Source: Campylorhamphus procurvoides (lineage: Eukaryota > Chordata > Aves > Passeriformes > Dendrocolaptidae). From it: DNA of 64,000 nucleotides. The stretch lies in assembly GCA_013396655.1 (NCBI GenBank), contig WBMV01003351.1, forward strand, positions 62,001 to 126,000, written 5' to 3'. A model generated the notes under the pieces. The model had not been told where the DNA came from, ran no database searches, and saw only the letters and a program-made list of their open reading frames with translations. The stretch's first letter is position 1; the number at the start of each line of letters is the position of its first letter. Below, piece by piece: positions 48,035 to 62,027 of the stretch. A program made the position numbers and the translations under genes.

Positions 48035-50806
48035 GTCGTAGGCTTGCAGAAATGAGGGTATAACTCTTAATTGATGTTTGGAGCTGTACAAACAGGATAG
48101 ATGGCAGTAATGAAGTTTCATTATTTAATAGAACCTGAATAACACTTTGGGCCTTCAGTAAGGCTTTTGGGTTAACAACTTACAGGTAACAACACTGAAC
48201 ATGTAGGTTTTGGGAGCCCGGAGAATCCATGCTTAAATGCTTTATGTCTTCATGCAACGTCCATCAAAATGGGTGAGCTCACAAAAACAATAGAACAGGG
48301 TTGGAGTTGTGCACGGCAATCAGTCAAAAATGCCAGAGGATAGGTCTGTGACCTGTACCTACTCCTGTCCCTGAAATATGAGAAGTAGAACAGGATCAGG
48401 AGCCCAGGTTCCTTTTTCCACGAACACTGTTTGCTCATAACCTCCCTCTGTCCTAGTCAATATGTGATTATACCACACAGTTTCTGTGAGCTGGCTAAGG
48501 GAGCACTGGCCTGGAGCAGCCTACTGGCTTTGCTCAGAGCATTTTGCAGATGGCTTGCCTGGGACCTGGTTGATGCAAGCTCATGTCCCTCTGGGCAGAA
48601 ACAGCAATTTTAAGTCTTCTACCCCTTCAGCTCTCATCAGTTTTTTTAACCAGTGGGCCTTGGGGGGGAAAAAAGAGCAGAGATGTCAGACACGCTTTCT
48701 GCATGTTCATGCACCTTGCCTGCACTTTATGCCTGTTGGCAAGGCTGGTGGAGCTGGAGCACAGTCAGGTTTAAATGACAACTCGGTGAAAGCTTGAGGA
48801 TCTCACCTGGCGTCAGGCTCCTGCAGTGACAGCCTATTAGTACAGTACCCGCAACTCTTCTTGAAGTACATGTGCTTGCTAGTGCAGTTAGCTGTTTTGA
48901 AAACGCTAATCAAAATCATTTCAGTGCTGTTTTCAAATTATTTCTATGAAAATATAATCTGTGTCTTTTTACTTTCACTTGTGGCACAGATGAATGTCTC
49001 CTAGCTGGAGTGTAAAAAATCAAAAAAGTGAATTAATTCCATCTTTACAAGAAAAGAAATTTCTATATTAATATGTAAAAATAAACATCCACAAACCAGC
49101 ACATATAGATATCTACATACAACATGAAAGAGTATTAAATATAACTTGGGAGGTGGTTTGGCAATTTTTTGTGAAAAAACACCCATGCTTTCCAAAACTT
49201 TCCATGTGAACAAAGTGACTTTCAGAAACCTTCCTAGCTTCCTTCAGTAAATGACAACATGCTTAATAAATGACCTTTTTTTTTTGTTTTTTTCCTCCTG
49301 CTGCTGAAATAATTATAGGCAGTATTACAGTATTAGATTTTTGTACATCAAGATCTTCTGTAGATATTTCAATAATATCTGTTTCTTCTTCATGAGGATT
49401 TTGTGATCAGTCAAAAACCTGGTGACATACTGTCAAGTTTCATTGATTAGGAAAAAAACCCCATGTAATTCTGAATGCATTATCAGAAATGGAGTCATGT
49501 AATCTCTACAGTATTTTTAATGCTCCTCATGATTCTTGTCTGGTTCAGTGCAGTCAGTCTATCCATTTGCTGTCTATGAGTCAGTTTGCAAATTTAAATC
49601 TGATTATTTACATACACAATATTCCAGTTCAAAATATTTAAACATGTTTGAGTGCTTTTAAAACGTTCAGGTACTAACTTGCTTTCTTTGTCTTCTGATC
49701 AGTGCTGGTTTTGAACTCTCTTTTGTGAGGCCTGGAAATGCTCTTAAAATGAGAATTAGAATGCTCATGCATGAAAAAAAGCCATAACTGTGAGACTTCA
49801 ATGAGATCCAAAACTTGGTGACAAAACCCAGTTACCTGTTCATAGTACTATCTCTAAAAACCTTTCAAAAGAGTTTTAAATAAGAGTTTATGAGCACAAA
49901 ATACTAATGTAGATGTGGCTTTTGCAACAGTCAGGAATATAAAATTGATGAGTGGGACTCATTATAATAAAATGAGACAGCACCATACCAATGTATTAAA
50001 GTTTAAAAATTTTATTAACCCTCTTTTAAAGAAGTTCATGTACTTTATGTCAAATAACAAAGTTATGGTGCAAAGATTTTTCATGTGCATCTCTAAATGT
50101 GTGGGCTTAACTTTCCCATCCTTCTTTTTCTTTCTTTTTTTATCAATGTGACCTGGAGGTATCTTGCAGTGGAAATAAAAATATTGAAAAAAGAGGACTT
50201 AAGAGTACAAGGTAGATCCTTGGAGACTTAGTAATACCATTAGTGGACAAGCTGAAGTAAAAAAAGCAGGTCCAATTTAGACACCAGCCTGCTGAAGTCC
50301 ATTTACACTATAAAATATTTGTCAGAAGTGCATATTTTTTTAAATAGGAAAAAAAACCCTAACCATAGTAAATGAAAGCAAAAAGTCTCAATTTTTTAGG
50401 TCACTCAAGAATATATTTAGGGAAAAAAAAGGATAACTCAGGTTTAGTACCATCATCTGAACCAATCTTACTTTTCCTCTTTGCAAAACAGCTGCTATTT
50501 CTGTAGCTTTTATGTGAAGGAACAGCCCTGTGGGGTGACCAGTTTATTCAAGCAATGTGTGTGTGTTCCCTGGAGGAGACACTGCACTGGTCCCTCTGTG
50601 GGGACAGATATTCCAAGCCAGGCATGGGTGATGCTTTCTGAGAATATTGTAGGCTGAAGGGTAACAGGGACCAGACTGTGCCCTGACCAGGTCTGTCATG
50701 AGATCACTCACAAGCTCACAGCTCAAAGCTTTTCTTTGGCTGACTTTCTGCATGTACTGTTTGTTAGCTACACATTGACCTTGAGATCTGATATATGCTC
50801 AGCATG

Positions 50807-50842
50807 TGAGAGAGAGAGAGGGAGATATGTGAGGGAGAGAGA
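50807..50842. repeat. GA-rich microsatellite
   Basis: Seven or so GA units, a short break (GATATGTGAG), then more GA-rich sequence. Confidence 0.85.
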
Positions 50843-53800
50843 TCTTTATCCCTTTTCTTGCCTTATCTTTGGTATCTAACTCCTCCTTCTCGGACCACTA
50901 GCAGTAATGAAGAATATTTATTACCTTTATAGATTCATAGAAAAAGAAACTTTTAAAAGCGGTCTCTAAAGTAGAAGGTAGATAATTTCATGTTTATACA
51001 CACTTCAGGGGTTTCTATGTTAACAATATGACTTGGCTATGTTTAGCCAAGCCTGGATAAGAAAGAGACTATGACATGCCACATAACAGGCTTGCTATGG
51101 ATAGCATTATGTGGAAATTGAGAAATATTAATTCAATTGAAAGATAAAATACTCTCTAACAAGGAAGCCTCTTTTCTTCATATGCTACAGGATGTTCTTA
51201 TACAATATTAATTGTCTCCTCATTCTGTGACTGAGTGAATGAGTGGTCTAAAAGTCTCCTTTTGTTTTCAGAGCTGCTTGTGCTTGTGTTATCAGCACAA
51301 AACACACCTGAGCAAATGGGGCTCGCTGAGATGTTTGATAGGCAGAACTTTCCAGGAATCCAATGGTCCTACTATTGCCCTCTGTGTTTGCCCTTGGGGG
51401 GGATAATAATGACAAAGACACACAGACAATGATTAATACCTCTTCCCCAGCGCCCCTTCTCCCTCAGAACCCCTTCGTTGTCTCTGGCCCAGGATATTTT
51501 TGCACAGTGGAGACAGCAGGGACAAGATAGCAGGGGATTACTTTGCACCTGAATGAGGAGTTTTCTCTTTCTGACTGCCAGAAATGAGACCCCGACATCT
51601 GTAGCTGCACCTCCACACACACTTAACTGGACTCTCAAGTACTGCTTGCAGGCTGGGTAGCTCTCTGAGCCAGAGGCTGGCTGTTCTCCTTTATAGGCTT
51701 TTCAATTCATTGCTGGAAATTACATAGGGAGTAGAATTGAAACCTTTGGTTTTGCCAGTTTGATGAGAAAGTTGGCAAGTCATCTTGTCCTCTTTATGTT
51801 TTTACTCTTTTCGCATGAGGGAGACTGCTGGTATTTGCAACAGTGTGCTGTAGGCACAGTGGGTAAGACCCAGCTAGGACTGAGGGCTACAGGTGAAAAC
51901 ATGGCAGTGAAATTGATCTGATCAGGAGGTGGTAATTGCAGAAGGGTTTTATGGAGAGATATGGAAGCTTTCCTGCTTAGGTTTGATAAGGAGCATAAAA
52001 AATGGGAAAGATAAACAAATTGATAATGTCCAGAATTATCTTATTTTCTTTTTAAAATGCTTTATACCCTCCATAAGTGACAGCAATTTTTTTTTAAACC
52101 AAAAAGATCTGATTCAGTTAGCTATTTCTTCTGGTTTGAGATTGCCTTTCTCACCCCAGACACTGAAGTATGAACAGTCAGTTCATATGACATTCATTGA
52201 TTCTTCAGCAGTTAACCTGAAATGGAATATCTTTCCATGCTGTCATTATTCAGGAACATGTCTCCAAGGAGAGTCATTTTTACCTCAGGTTAAAGAATGG
52301 AGTATATTGAAAAGCTGTCTGTTAGCTTGTCATCCTCCATACCTTCTAATGCTTAGTGCTTGTATGTTTTACTGAGATCCTTGAAGCCTGTGTGTTTTTC
52401 TGATTCCTGTGGTAACACTAGTTCTTTTAATGAAGTTCAGATGCACAGCTCTATTGCTTTTTCCAAATTGCTGTTAAACTTTCAGAACTGTGATGGCCTT
52501 GTGCCTTCAACCTAACCTGATTAGCGTATAAGAAATTAAAGAAATAGATTTAAAATTCCTCCAAAAGTTACATTGAGCGTATGGAAGAGCAATAACTGAG
52601 GAGAGCTGTTAATGACCCACTATGCTGCTCAGCTCAAACCATGGGTATGCTCAACCTTCCCCTGTGTGGGAAACTACTTAGGCCAAAGCTGTGCAAGGAA
52701 GTCATACAGAGAGTGGCAACATTCATAAACTAGGAAAAGAAAATAAAAAATATTTCTTAATATATTGGCACAGTCAAGCTTAGGAGACTCAAACTTAATC
52801 TCTAAATTGTAGGTACGGATAAATAAACAGCATTCCCATAGGTAATTATTCATTACCTATTTCAAAACTGGGCAATATAGTACTTAATTACTTATAAGGT
52901 AGGGCAAGCTCACTTATTTGACTTTTTAATATGTATTTGTTATTATTGGCCCACGCAATCACTGTGAGTGACACAAATGTCCTGACTAAATGATGTTTGA
53001 ATTAAGCTGCATGGAATGTCTGCAGCAGCCCATCAAACCTAGATGTGAAGGTGATTACTAGAGACAGTTTGACTTTGGTTTTCATATTGAGCAATACTGG
53101 ACAGCAAGAAGTGGTGGAAACACAAACAGTGATCAAACAGCATGGTGACAAGAGACACTGTTCAATCCCAAAACCTTATGACTGTCCCAGAAGGCTTACA
53201 CCCCAGGGACATGGGGCAGTGTCCGTGTCTACCCAGACGAACACTTCTAACATGTAGAAATTCCAAGTTTTAGTTTAGCAATACCAAGTCTGTTGGTAAG
53301 AAGTGTGGGGGCAACATCCATGCATATGACTTGCAGATTGTGTTGCAATAATAATTTTTTAAATCTATACGTATGGTTCTCCACCTTCTGTGACTGGGAT
53401 AACCAGACTGGAAATCTGGACCACTTGAACATATCATGTATATCTTGAGGTAAAAGAGGTGTGACTGACAGTAAAAGGGGCCCACCAGTTTTATGATAAG
53501 ATTTAGAAAGTTATCAGCAGTAGGAAAGAAGACATCCAGCAAAATGACTGCATAACCAACAAATGTATAGGCTGAAAAAGATAAACACTTCACCAGCTTC
53601 CTTTCACACTCACTTGTCATAAAAAGGTAATGGTGGCATTATCTCTGGGTTTATCTGGTTGGAAGTAGCTTCTTTGAAACTCTGAAGCAGTTCATGGACT
53701 CTTTGGTGTCTGAGAATGCCAGTGGAAACCACTGCTCTGTAGCAAAATCGTCTGGGTCTCAAAGCACTTTGCCTTCTGAGAGGATCACAAAATCACATTT

Positions 53801-56800
53801 TTGTAACCGTGGATGATGAAATTTCCCTCCCCACTCCTGGGATAGGGAAGAGTACAAAAATTCTTTCACAAGGGCCCACTCCACTTCAATGCACTAAACT
53901 CTATAAATCCTTTCCTGCTTGTGAGGATAGGGAGAACTGAAGTCAGGTGCTTTTCTGGGAGGTACTGAGTAGGGAAAATTGGAAGATGCTACCTAAACAG
54001 TTTAATAAACAGAGCATCTTCAATTGTTTTGCCAATTTTACCAAAAACTAACTAATAGAAGCAGATGTGTATATAGGTGCGATTGAATGTATCTTTTAGT
54101 GTCTCTTAATATACATTGAGGGTATGTATTATATTTTATAATACAGATTTTGAAATTATCCTTCTACAGCAATACTTTTGTCCACCTGTGAGTCAGAGGT
54201 TCCCTGACATTTCATAGTTTTCTCACATGAGATTTTGTTTTTAATATGAAATGAAGGTAAAAATATAAAACTCTCTTGAATCCAAATAAAAAGTGTCACT
54301 GCCTTCCCCCATTTTCCCACATTATATTAGTCCTCTCTACAATCCTGTCTTTGTCTTAGCCTCTGGTCAAGTGCAAAGTGTTAGAGAAACATACTTACTT
54401 TATGGACGTGGAGATGAAATAGGGATTCCTGGAGAAAGTGTTTCAGTTTAATTTCTGGCATCTAGTTTCTGCATAAAATATTTTTGATTCCTAGTGTTAT
54501 GAGAAAGTTTTCAGGGAAATTATTCAGTCTACTTTTCAATTTAAGAAGTGCATGATTTCTACAACACTGTTAATTTAAAAAAAAATTTGGTTGTGGCTAA
54601 ACCTGCAGAGTGCACTTGATCTCAAATTTTGTTATGCTGTGAATTATGTTACAGATTTTTTATTTTTCTTCTGCATGATAGATCAGGAATTCCTGACTAT
54701 AAAAATATATTCCATTGATATTTGCACATATTTTCAGTTCTTATTACTGAAAAATTAACATACAGTCCTATACGTTGACATCTGACTGCTCTCCTTATGT
54801 AATATGACTGAATTTAAGAGTTGAGGGGCACATGAAAGACAACTTAGTTTTATGGAAGGTAGAAGTTTTACTTCTTTTTGTTTCTATTGTATTACCCAAC
54901 AATATGTTAAAAGACTGTTAAACAATTGTTAGTCATAGCAAATAAAGAGCATTGTTCTGAGAGGTGTCTATTATGGAATAGATAACCAGTAGGAAAAGAA
55001 ATTATTCAATTTATTTGCAAGAGAAGTCAAAAGCATAAAGCAACCTGGCATATAAAAATTTAGGTCTATCAACAATTCTGTTTGGCTCCATGAAGTATCA
55101 TAATTTTGGTAACGATGACAAAAAGAGGAACTAATGCATGTTTATGTCAAGTGCTCTCTGGAATTGCTGAATTGCTTTGTCCTTCTCAAAAACATAAGCC
55201 TAAGACCTTGTATGTGTATAAAATGTTGTAGCAATCAATCATGGAAACAGCATCTGATTGCAGAAAACATGATTTCAAAATCGATTTGTCATGCTTCTAT
55301 ATGGATTTAGTGCCTTCCTTGTTTTGACATTTCTCATTTGCTAAATGCAGGAATGCTACTGTAATTTCCCTATGCTTTGTTACAAATTAAAAGACTGGAA
55401 TGCAAAAACTTTCTTCTTTGTTTTTGAATTTGTCTTGGATATGGAATTATTTGCTTACTTTTAATTTTTTTTCCTTGTAGTTTACTTTTGTGGTGCCTTA
55501 GAAATTACATTGCCTGAATTCCATGTGAAAATTATTTGTGATGTCCAATTCTCATCACCAAAAATCCTTGGGAATGGTTTTGACATGATCAGCTTTTAAC
55601 ACCTGCTTGCTGAGAAGAAATATACCGATGTTCCTTCTACTGTTAAATTTGGCAAAGGAGAGGGTTGGATTTCGTTGTAGTTCTGTGCAGTTACTGCACT
55701 TAAAGGCATGCTGGGTTAGGACCCTTTTTAAAAGTGCTTTTATGGTAAAAATTATGTATAACACAAATGTGTTGAGTGAATTGGATACCAGCTTCTTTGA
55801 AGGAGATATGTAACATTGTCATAAGCCCGTGGTCATCATTTCCCAGAAAGACTCAGCTTTTATTTACTAATCATCACAGGGATTTACTGTGGAAATTTAA
55901 AGTAGTGAAAAATACTAATGTTGAATATGTCTGGTTTATAAAGTTTAAGCTTTTAAAATGTTTCTTAATTAATATCTAATGCTAGAAACAGATCTTCAGA
56001 TTTTCCTTTTCTTCAAAGGTATGTGGGCATTGTTTGCTCCATCTGCTTTTGATATGAGTTAAAATACATAAATTTCCGCCTAGAAAGTTGTTTAATGCCT
56101 GTGACCTATATTGGAATGCCTATGAATTACATTGAAATAGTTTGTAACCTTGCTTCCCCTCAGCCATGAGGTGTGTCTGGCACTGTTTCAAACAGCATTA
56201 CGGTCTGCAATCTGGGACTACATTCTTGAGGAGAGTTTGCTAAAGAGGCTTTAGATTTGGCACAGAAATAACCTTGATCTTTATGAAAATATGTTCACAA
56301 CTTTCTGCCTTTTTTTTTTAAATACAAGTGTATATTCTGATAAATTCTTGTTACTGTTGTTGTTCTTTATTGTAATTTAGAAATACCCCAAAGGAACACT
56401 CTTCTTCCTAGGTATCCTGTGAGGAATTTTGCACAATCACTGTATGCTGATAAACTTTTAAAATCTTAAAGTCTTATCTCTAAGGAGGGGTGAGGTAACA
56501 GGTGACAAAAAGGACTGAGAAATGCCTCCACATCCCAGTCTCTACTTTTTCTTCTGCCACCATTCAGTGCAGTAGCATACAGGCTTTCAGGATGACTTCC
56601 AGCTAACACAAGGGAGGGGTTCTGATGGAACATATGCTTAGAAAATTAATAAGAATGGCTTTAGGTTTGATTTCGGGTAACTTTTTCTGATGCCTGGATG
56701 AATCAGCTAAATTTCTGAGTGAAGTGAAACTCCAAGCAATCTGTTTTGGACTCCATCCCAGGCAGACCTATTCAGCCGTCCCCTTAATTGCTAGTGCATC

Positions 56801-59800
56801 TTCATTTATGTACCTCTATTGATTTTAATCTCAGATGATTTATGCAATACCATAAGCAGGTAACAAGCCAAAGCAATGGCATTTCATTGGAGATGAAGAT
56901 GCCTATGAACTATCTTAATTTGTCCAAAATCTGCTCACATATATACAAGGTTTCTCTTGCTGTAGTTTTCTGTTTAAAGTTTTTACTTATGATTGCTCAG
57001 CTAAAGTTTTGTTCCCTTTCTCACTACAGATTTACAAACCGTTTTCCTGTATTTTAAAAGCAAAGCACATTTCCATTTGACTTCAAGCTACCTCATGGCC
57101 TGCTGCCAGTTCCCTGGTATTTGTTTATCTTCAAGATTTTTGTTATTGATAAACTTATTCCTGAATATGTGTAGAATTCATTTGGCCTGAACTCAGAGCC
57201 AGTGTGATAAGAACCTTTACGTAGTGAGTAATGAGCCATCATTGGCTTAATTCATAAATAAATACAGAGAGAAATTAAATAGTTTCAGAGTAGAATTCAT
57301 CTCACCTCTTTAGATCTTTACTTCAGATGAATAAGTCCTAACAGTGCTTTTTTGGTTTTGTTGTTGTTGGGTTATTTTTGGCTGGGTGTGTTTGTTTTTT
57401 TTTTCTGAAAAAGGGTTTATTTGTTCCTGAGGTCTCTCAATAACAGAATTAAGACTGAGAATGCTCTTAGAAAGCCACAGCTGTTGTCTCCTTGATTCTG
57501 CTACCTGAATGTCCTGAAGCAGGATTAGACCTGATCTCAAATGTTCCTGTATATGTTTGTAATCTATAGCACTCACCAAATAGCTGTTTTAAACAGCTTT
57601 AAAGTAGTGTCTGAAAAGTACTTATGCTTGAATACTAACATAACTAACACTGCAATCAAAACACGGGAGATTAACGCTGCACAGATGACCTGTCTGTCCT
57701 AGAGGTGTCCAAGCAGTCCATTAACACAATACTTTGTGCTTTGTAACTTTATTGCAGAGTATTATGCAATCTAAAAGAAAAGTGCAAATGAGAGAAATCT
57801 TTTTAAACTTATCCCATCTTATTTTAATTTTCCACTTCAAATCACAATTAACATGTATTATTCACACCTTTTCATTTCTCTTGCTATAGTATATTAAAGC
57901 AGAACAGGTGCTTTGTGCAGGCTGACCAAGGGATGGAAACAGATTGTAATTATTCATGTTTTTCAATTCTCCTTCACTGTGAGCAACAGTAGAACAGAAG
58001 GGACTCTCAGCTACCAAACTCAAAGTAAGTCAGCAATTTTAGGAGATGGCTTACAGAGAGGATCTAACTATTTCTTTTTGCAGTTGCCACATGTCGTATC
58101 AGACTGCTCATTCCAGGCAGTGGGAAGAGGAGAGAGTGAATTCAGGTGGTAAGCACCTCAGAAGAGGAAGATCTCCTTCTGTATCATTTAGGTTAAAGAT
58201 CTGTGGCTCAGTTACTGGTGTTTTATCTGTAACTGCACTAGCTAAAGCCTGCAAAAATGAGGCCTAGGGTGAATGTGGGGATAACTTGCACACAACAAAG
58301 ATCTTTGTAATAGAACTCATTTGGGATAGAGTCCATCACTTTAACTTAGCTTACTTGTGTAAATGTCACTAAGGTCTTAAATATGAGGTAATTTTTAAAA
58401 TCAAGAAGTCTATGAGCTATAATTTCTTGGGGGGAAAAGAGAATCCGCATCACTTTTGTCTGCATCTGCTCTCTGGTTTTGAAGGCTAGTCCATGCCCCA
58501 GCTCAGCATCTGAGGAATAGTAAAGCTTAGCAAAAGAATTGATATGACTCACTTGGACAAACTCAAGCTGTAGTTTTGGTCGGAGGGTTAGCTCAACTGA
58601 ATTAACTCATGTGAAGTATATGTATATCTTTATGATGCATTCAGACTGTTAAAGGCCACAGAAGCTACCTGCACAAAATGAAGCACATTCAGAGCTGAGT
58701 AGGCAATGTTTTTCACTGAAACACAGTAATACCATTTTTTAGTAAACTGTGGATGAGCACAAACAAACTTTTCTCTAACAAGGTTGAAGAAAAATGTGAA
58801 ATTATCCAAGAAATACTGTAGGACTATATAAAATATCAAAAAAATTAAAACTTAGCCTAAAAATATTAGTGTCTTTTTAATCTGCTGCTTAATAATAACA
58901 CTTTAGAATTGTGCATAATATAAAATATTGAATCTATGATGAAAGTAGAAATACAGTAAAGGTAGAAAACCAGAAAATCTAAAAAAATTAGAAAAATATG
59001 AAACATTCAACCTTTCCATTCTTAGTCTGCATTGCAAATTGAATTACGCAAACCAAAATTACCCCTAACTGTCTGCTAGCTCAATGAAGGTCATTTTATG
59101 GAATAGGTATATTAAATTGAAAATCATTAGCATAAATCCTTGTTGTCAAATATACATATGGTCCACTGTGAAAATCAGATAAGTTACATTCAAATGTGTT
59201 GTGTAGACAATATATTATCTCCTTAGGTTTGAAAAAGTAATAGGCTGCTTTTATCTCTGATGTACAAGGATCATCTTTAAGAGCCATAAATGTGGCTGAA
59301 AAGTAGAGGGGCTTTTAGGACATCTTTTGAGGGGATCTTTTAAAGGAAGGAAGGAATCGTTTCAACGATAAGATTGCAAGACAAACTGGAATAAAGATAT
59401 TTCAGAAAAAAAAAAGCAGATAATAACACATCCTCATACAATACTGTTCTTTTGTTCACTTGTTTAACACTGCAGTGGTGTTTCTGGCTTCTCCAGTAAT
59501 TTCTTGTGCTGTTCTATATACTATATATAGCTTTTGTCCTGCAATGATAAATGTCTTATCAAAAGTACTCAAAATATTCCAACTCGCAGTTATTTGTAGA
59601 AGTCACCCTTAATTTCTAAAGTTCAGACTTCTGCTTCTGGAAGAAAAATGCAACCAGTTCTCATATCCCGTGTGAGAATATTGTAAATGTAGCTGAAAAA
59701 GTAGCACCTTCCCAATCTAAACTAGCACCATTTAAGTATCTGAGATTTTGTGATCCTCCTTCATCTGCTTTCCAGAGCTTTCCAGATCAATGTTGGAGAA

Positions 59801-61988
59801 GTTTTCAATTGTCTTAACTTGCCTATTGGTTTAAGTTCCCTTTTATCCCCTGGAAAGTGAAAGGTTACTCAGTGCATGAATCACCACATGCCTCTCTGGA
59901 CTGATTGAAAGACAGTGCAGGCTGCTAGTATTTGATCAGATTTCAAACTGTTCCTCTAAACAGGATACGTTTTGATCTAAGGATATACTTAACTCTTTAT
60001 TGAACTGATTTAAATGATACATGCTAGCATAAGTTACTCCTTCCTTGTTGTTTTTTAAACTGGAGTATAAATTTTCAAAAAAGAAAATAAATCCAGTCTC
60101 TCTCTCTACCTATATTAAAATGAAATTCTGCTACCATTTTCCTAAGCACTCAGTGGCTTGATGAAACCCAACTCAATGGCTTAATGCAACCAGTAAGGCC
60201 TTCCATGACTTCTTGAGGATATAACTCATTGAATCACCACTGAAATCCCTATGCTATCAGCTTGACCTCATTACTTGGAAAGCCCTGAGATTTGTCAGTT
60301 GTTTCTGGTGCTTTAAAACATTAACATCATCATTTTTTTTGATGAGAAATAGCTTGTGAAATACTTATTTTTATTTGCCTGCTGGTGTGGTGCTGCTTAA
60401 AATTGCTCCATATAACTAAGTATATCCTTAGCAGTAATACTAAATAATTTTAAGAAGCATAGTATCAAAAATAGCACCATGCCATCTTTCAACTTTGCAC
60501 CTAAGCTATTAATAAAAGATCAATAGAGCTGGAGTATGAGTATAGTAGCATTGCTATTTTTAACTCATGCCTAGATCTAGTGTCTTCTGTGTATGTTTCT
60601 GCAGCATATAATGCAGTGAGGTCCTGGCGTGTCTTTAGGACTTAAGTGTAATGCATATAATGCAACACATAGACTGTCAGTACAGCTAGTGTTAAGACTG
60701 ACCCTTCCACTAGCCAGGTTATTCTAAGGCTTGTAGAGAAAATCCACTCCAACAATCTCCACCTGTGTATTTACACTACACTCATCACTGTGGAAGTGGC
60801 ATGCTTTCCTAAGAGTGGTGTGCACAGTGAAAGGAGAATATACTCATTAGTGTCTATTGTATTGTTCAAGGTTATAGACAGGATATAGAAGTTTAATGAG
60901 AACTTAATGGGACTTCTACTACTACTGATTAGGTGTATCTATCATTTTGAGGATGCAAGTAAAACTGCTTAACACTGTAAAGGTAAGGAAAAATGAATGC
61001 CCAGTTTGTCACTCCCTTCTGTCATTAATCACGTTCATTAGCTGCCTTCCAATGACAAGATTCCGACCCACTACCTGTGTAGTACTGGGAGGGTCACTAC
61101 CAGTGGTCTCCTGATTTGAACAGTGATTTATCACATTAACTACTGTGGCTGTTTTTGTTCTTTTTGTCATGTATGACTTGTAGATTAACCTAACTGTGAC
61201 AAAAGTGAGAGTCCAGGACTTCATTGTGAATTTATCATCCATGGTGCCTTGCTGAAAACGTAGTTCCAGAGAGGTAGAGGCAGAGAGGCTGAGATGGTAA
61301 CTGAGGGAGTAGTAACATGTCACTACTTTGTTTCAGAGGGGCTGGGGAAGGTGGTTACTCCAGGAGTAGCTCTACATCTGTAGGAGCCTGTCAGATACTA
61401 CATCCCAAAATGGTGGCAGTTCTTCTATCTTTTGGTTCAGGGGGCACCCAGGACGACATAACCAACTATCTCTACTTTTATAAAGGACTTTGTAAAGGTG
61501 GGAATGGTATTTTTTTGCTCTGCTTTGTGCCAAGCAGATTTTGTCCAATGTCTTGGCACATTTTTCTTTGTTATGGGGAACCCTGCCTCTAGTAGTGAAA
61601 ACAAAACGTTAATGTTTGCGTGTTTGGGACGGGATAACTAAGTCCACAACATTGCTACCTATACCAGGACTTGCAAAGTGGTTCCTTTAGTGGAAGATGG
61701 GCACAGACTTGTGCATGCCCTACAGGAAATGTCTCCTGGAGGACACCTGACCTCGCTCTGGTACTTCTATACTGTGTTGAGACTTTGTAACCACCAAATG
61801 GTCTTTTTACTTTTTCTTATTTTCTTCCATGCAAGAATATGGTGTTGTATTTCTTTTTAAAGGATAATAGGCAGAGGGAAAAGCCTCTAAATGTATATGC
61901 CTTACAAAAGGAAGCACTTTAACTGTAGCTAATGAGGCTAATATTTTTCAAACCAAAATGTGAGCACAATGGCACTGTAAAGATTGTT

Positions 61989-62027
61989 AGAGGAAAAAAA
62001 AAAAGAAAAAAGGAAAGAAAGGAAGAT
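61989..62027. repeat. poly-A/GAAA purine tract
   Basis: Runs of A broken by single or double G over about 39 bases. It could be the remnant of a poly(A) tail, but nothing coding or repetitive is recognised before it. Confidence 0.75.

Noticed and set aside
51929..52375. 148-codon plus-strand open frame
   Set aside because: No domain, promoter or splice context, and no resemblance to a known protein; likely chance.
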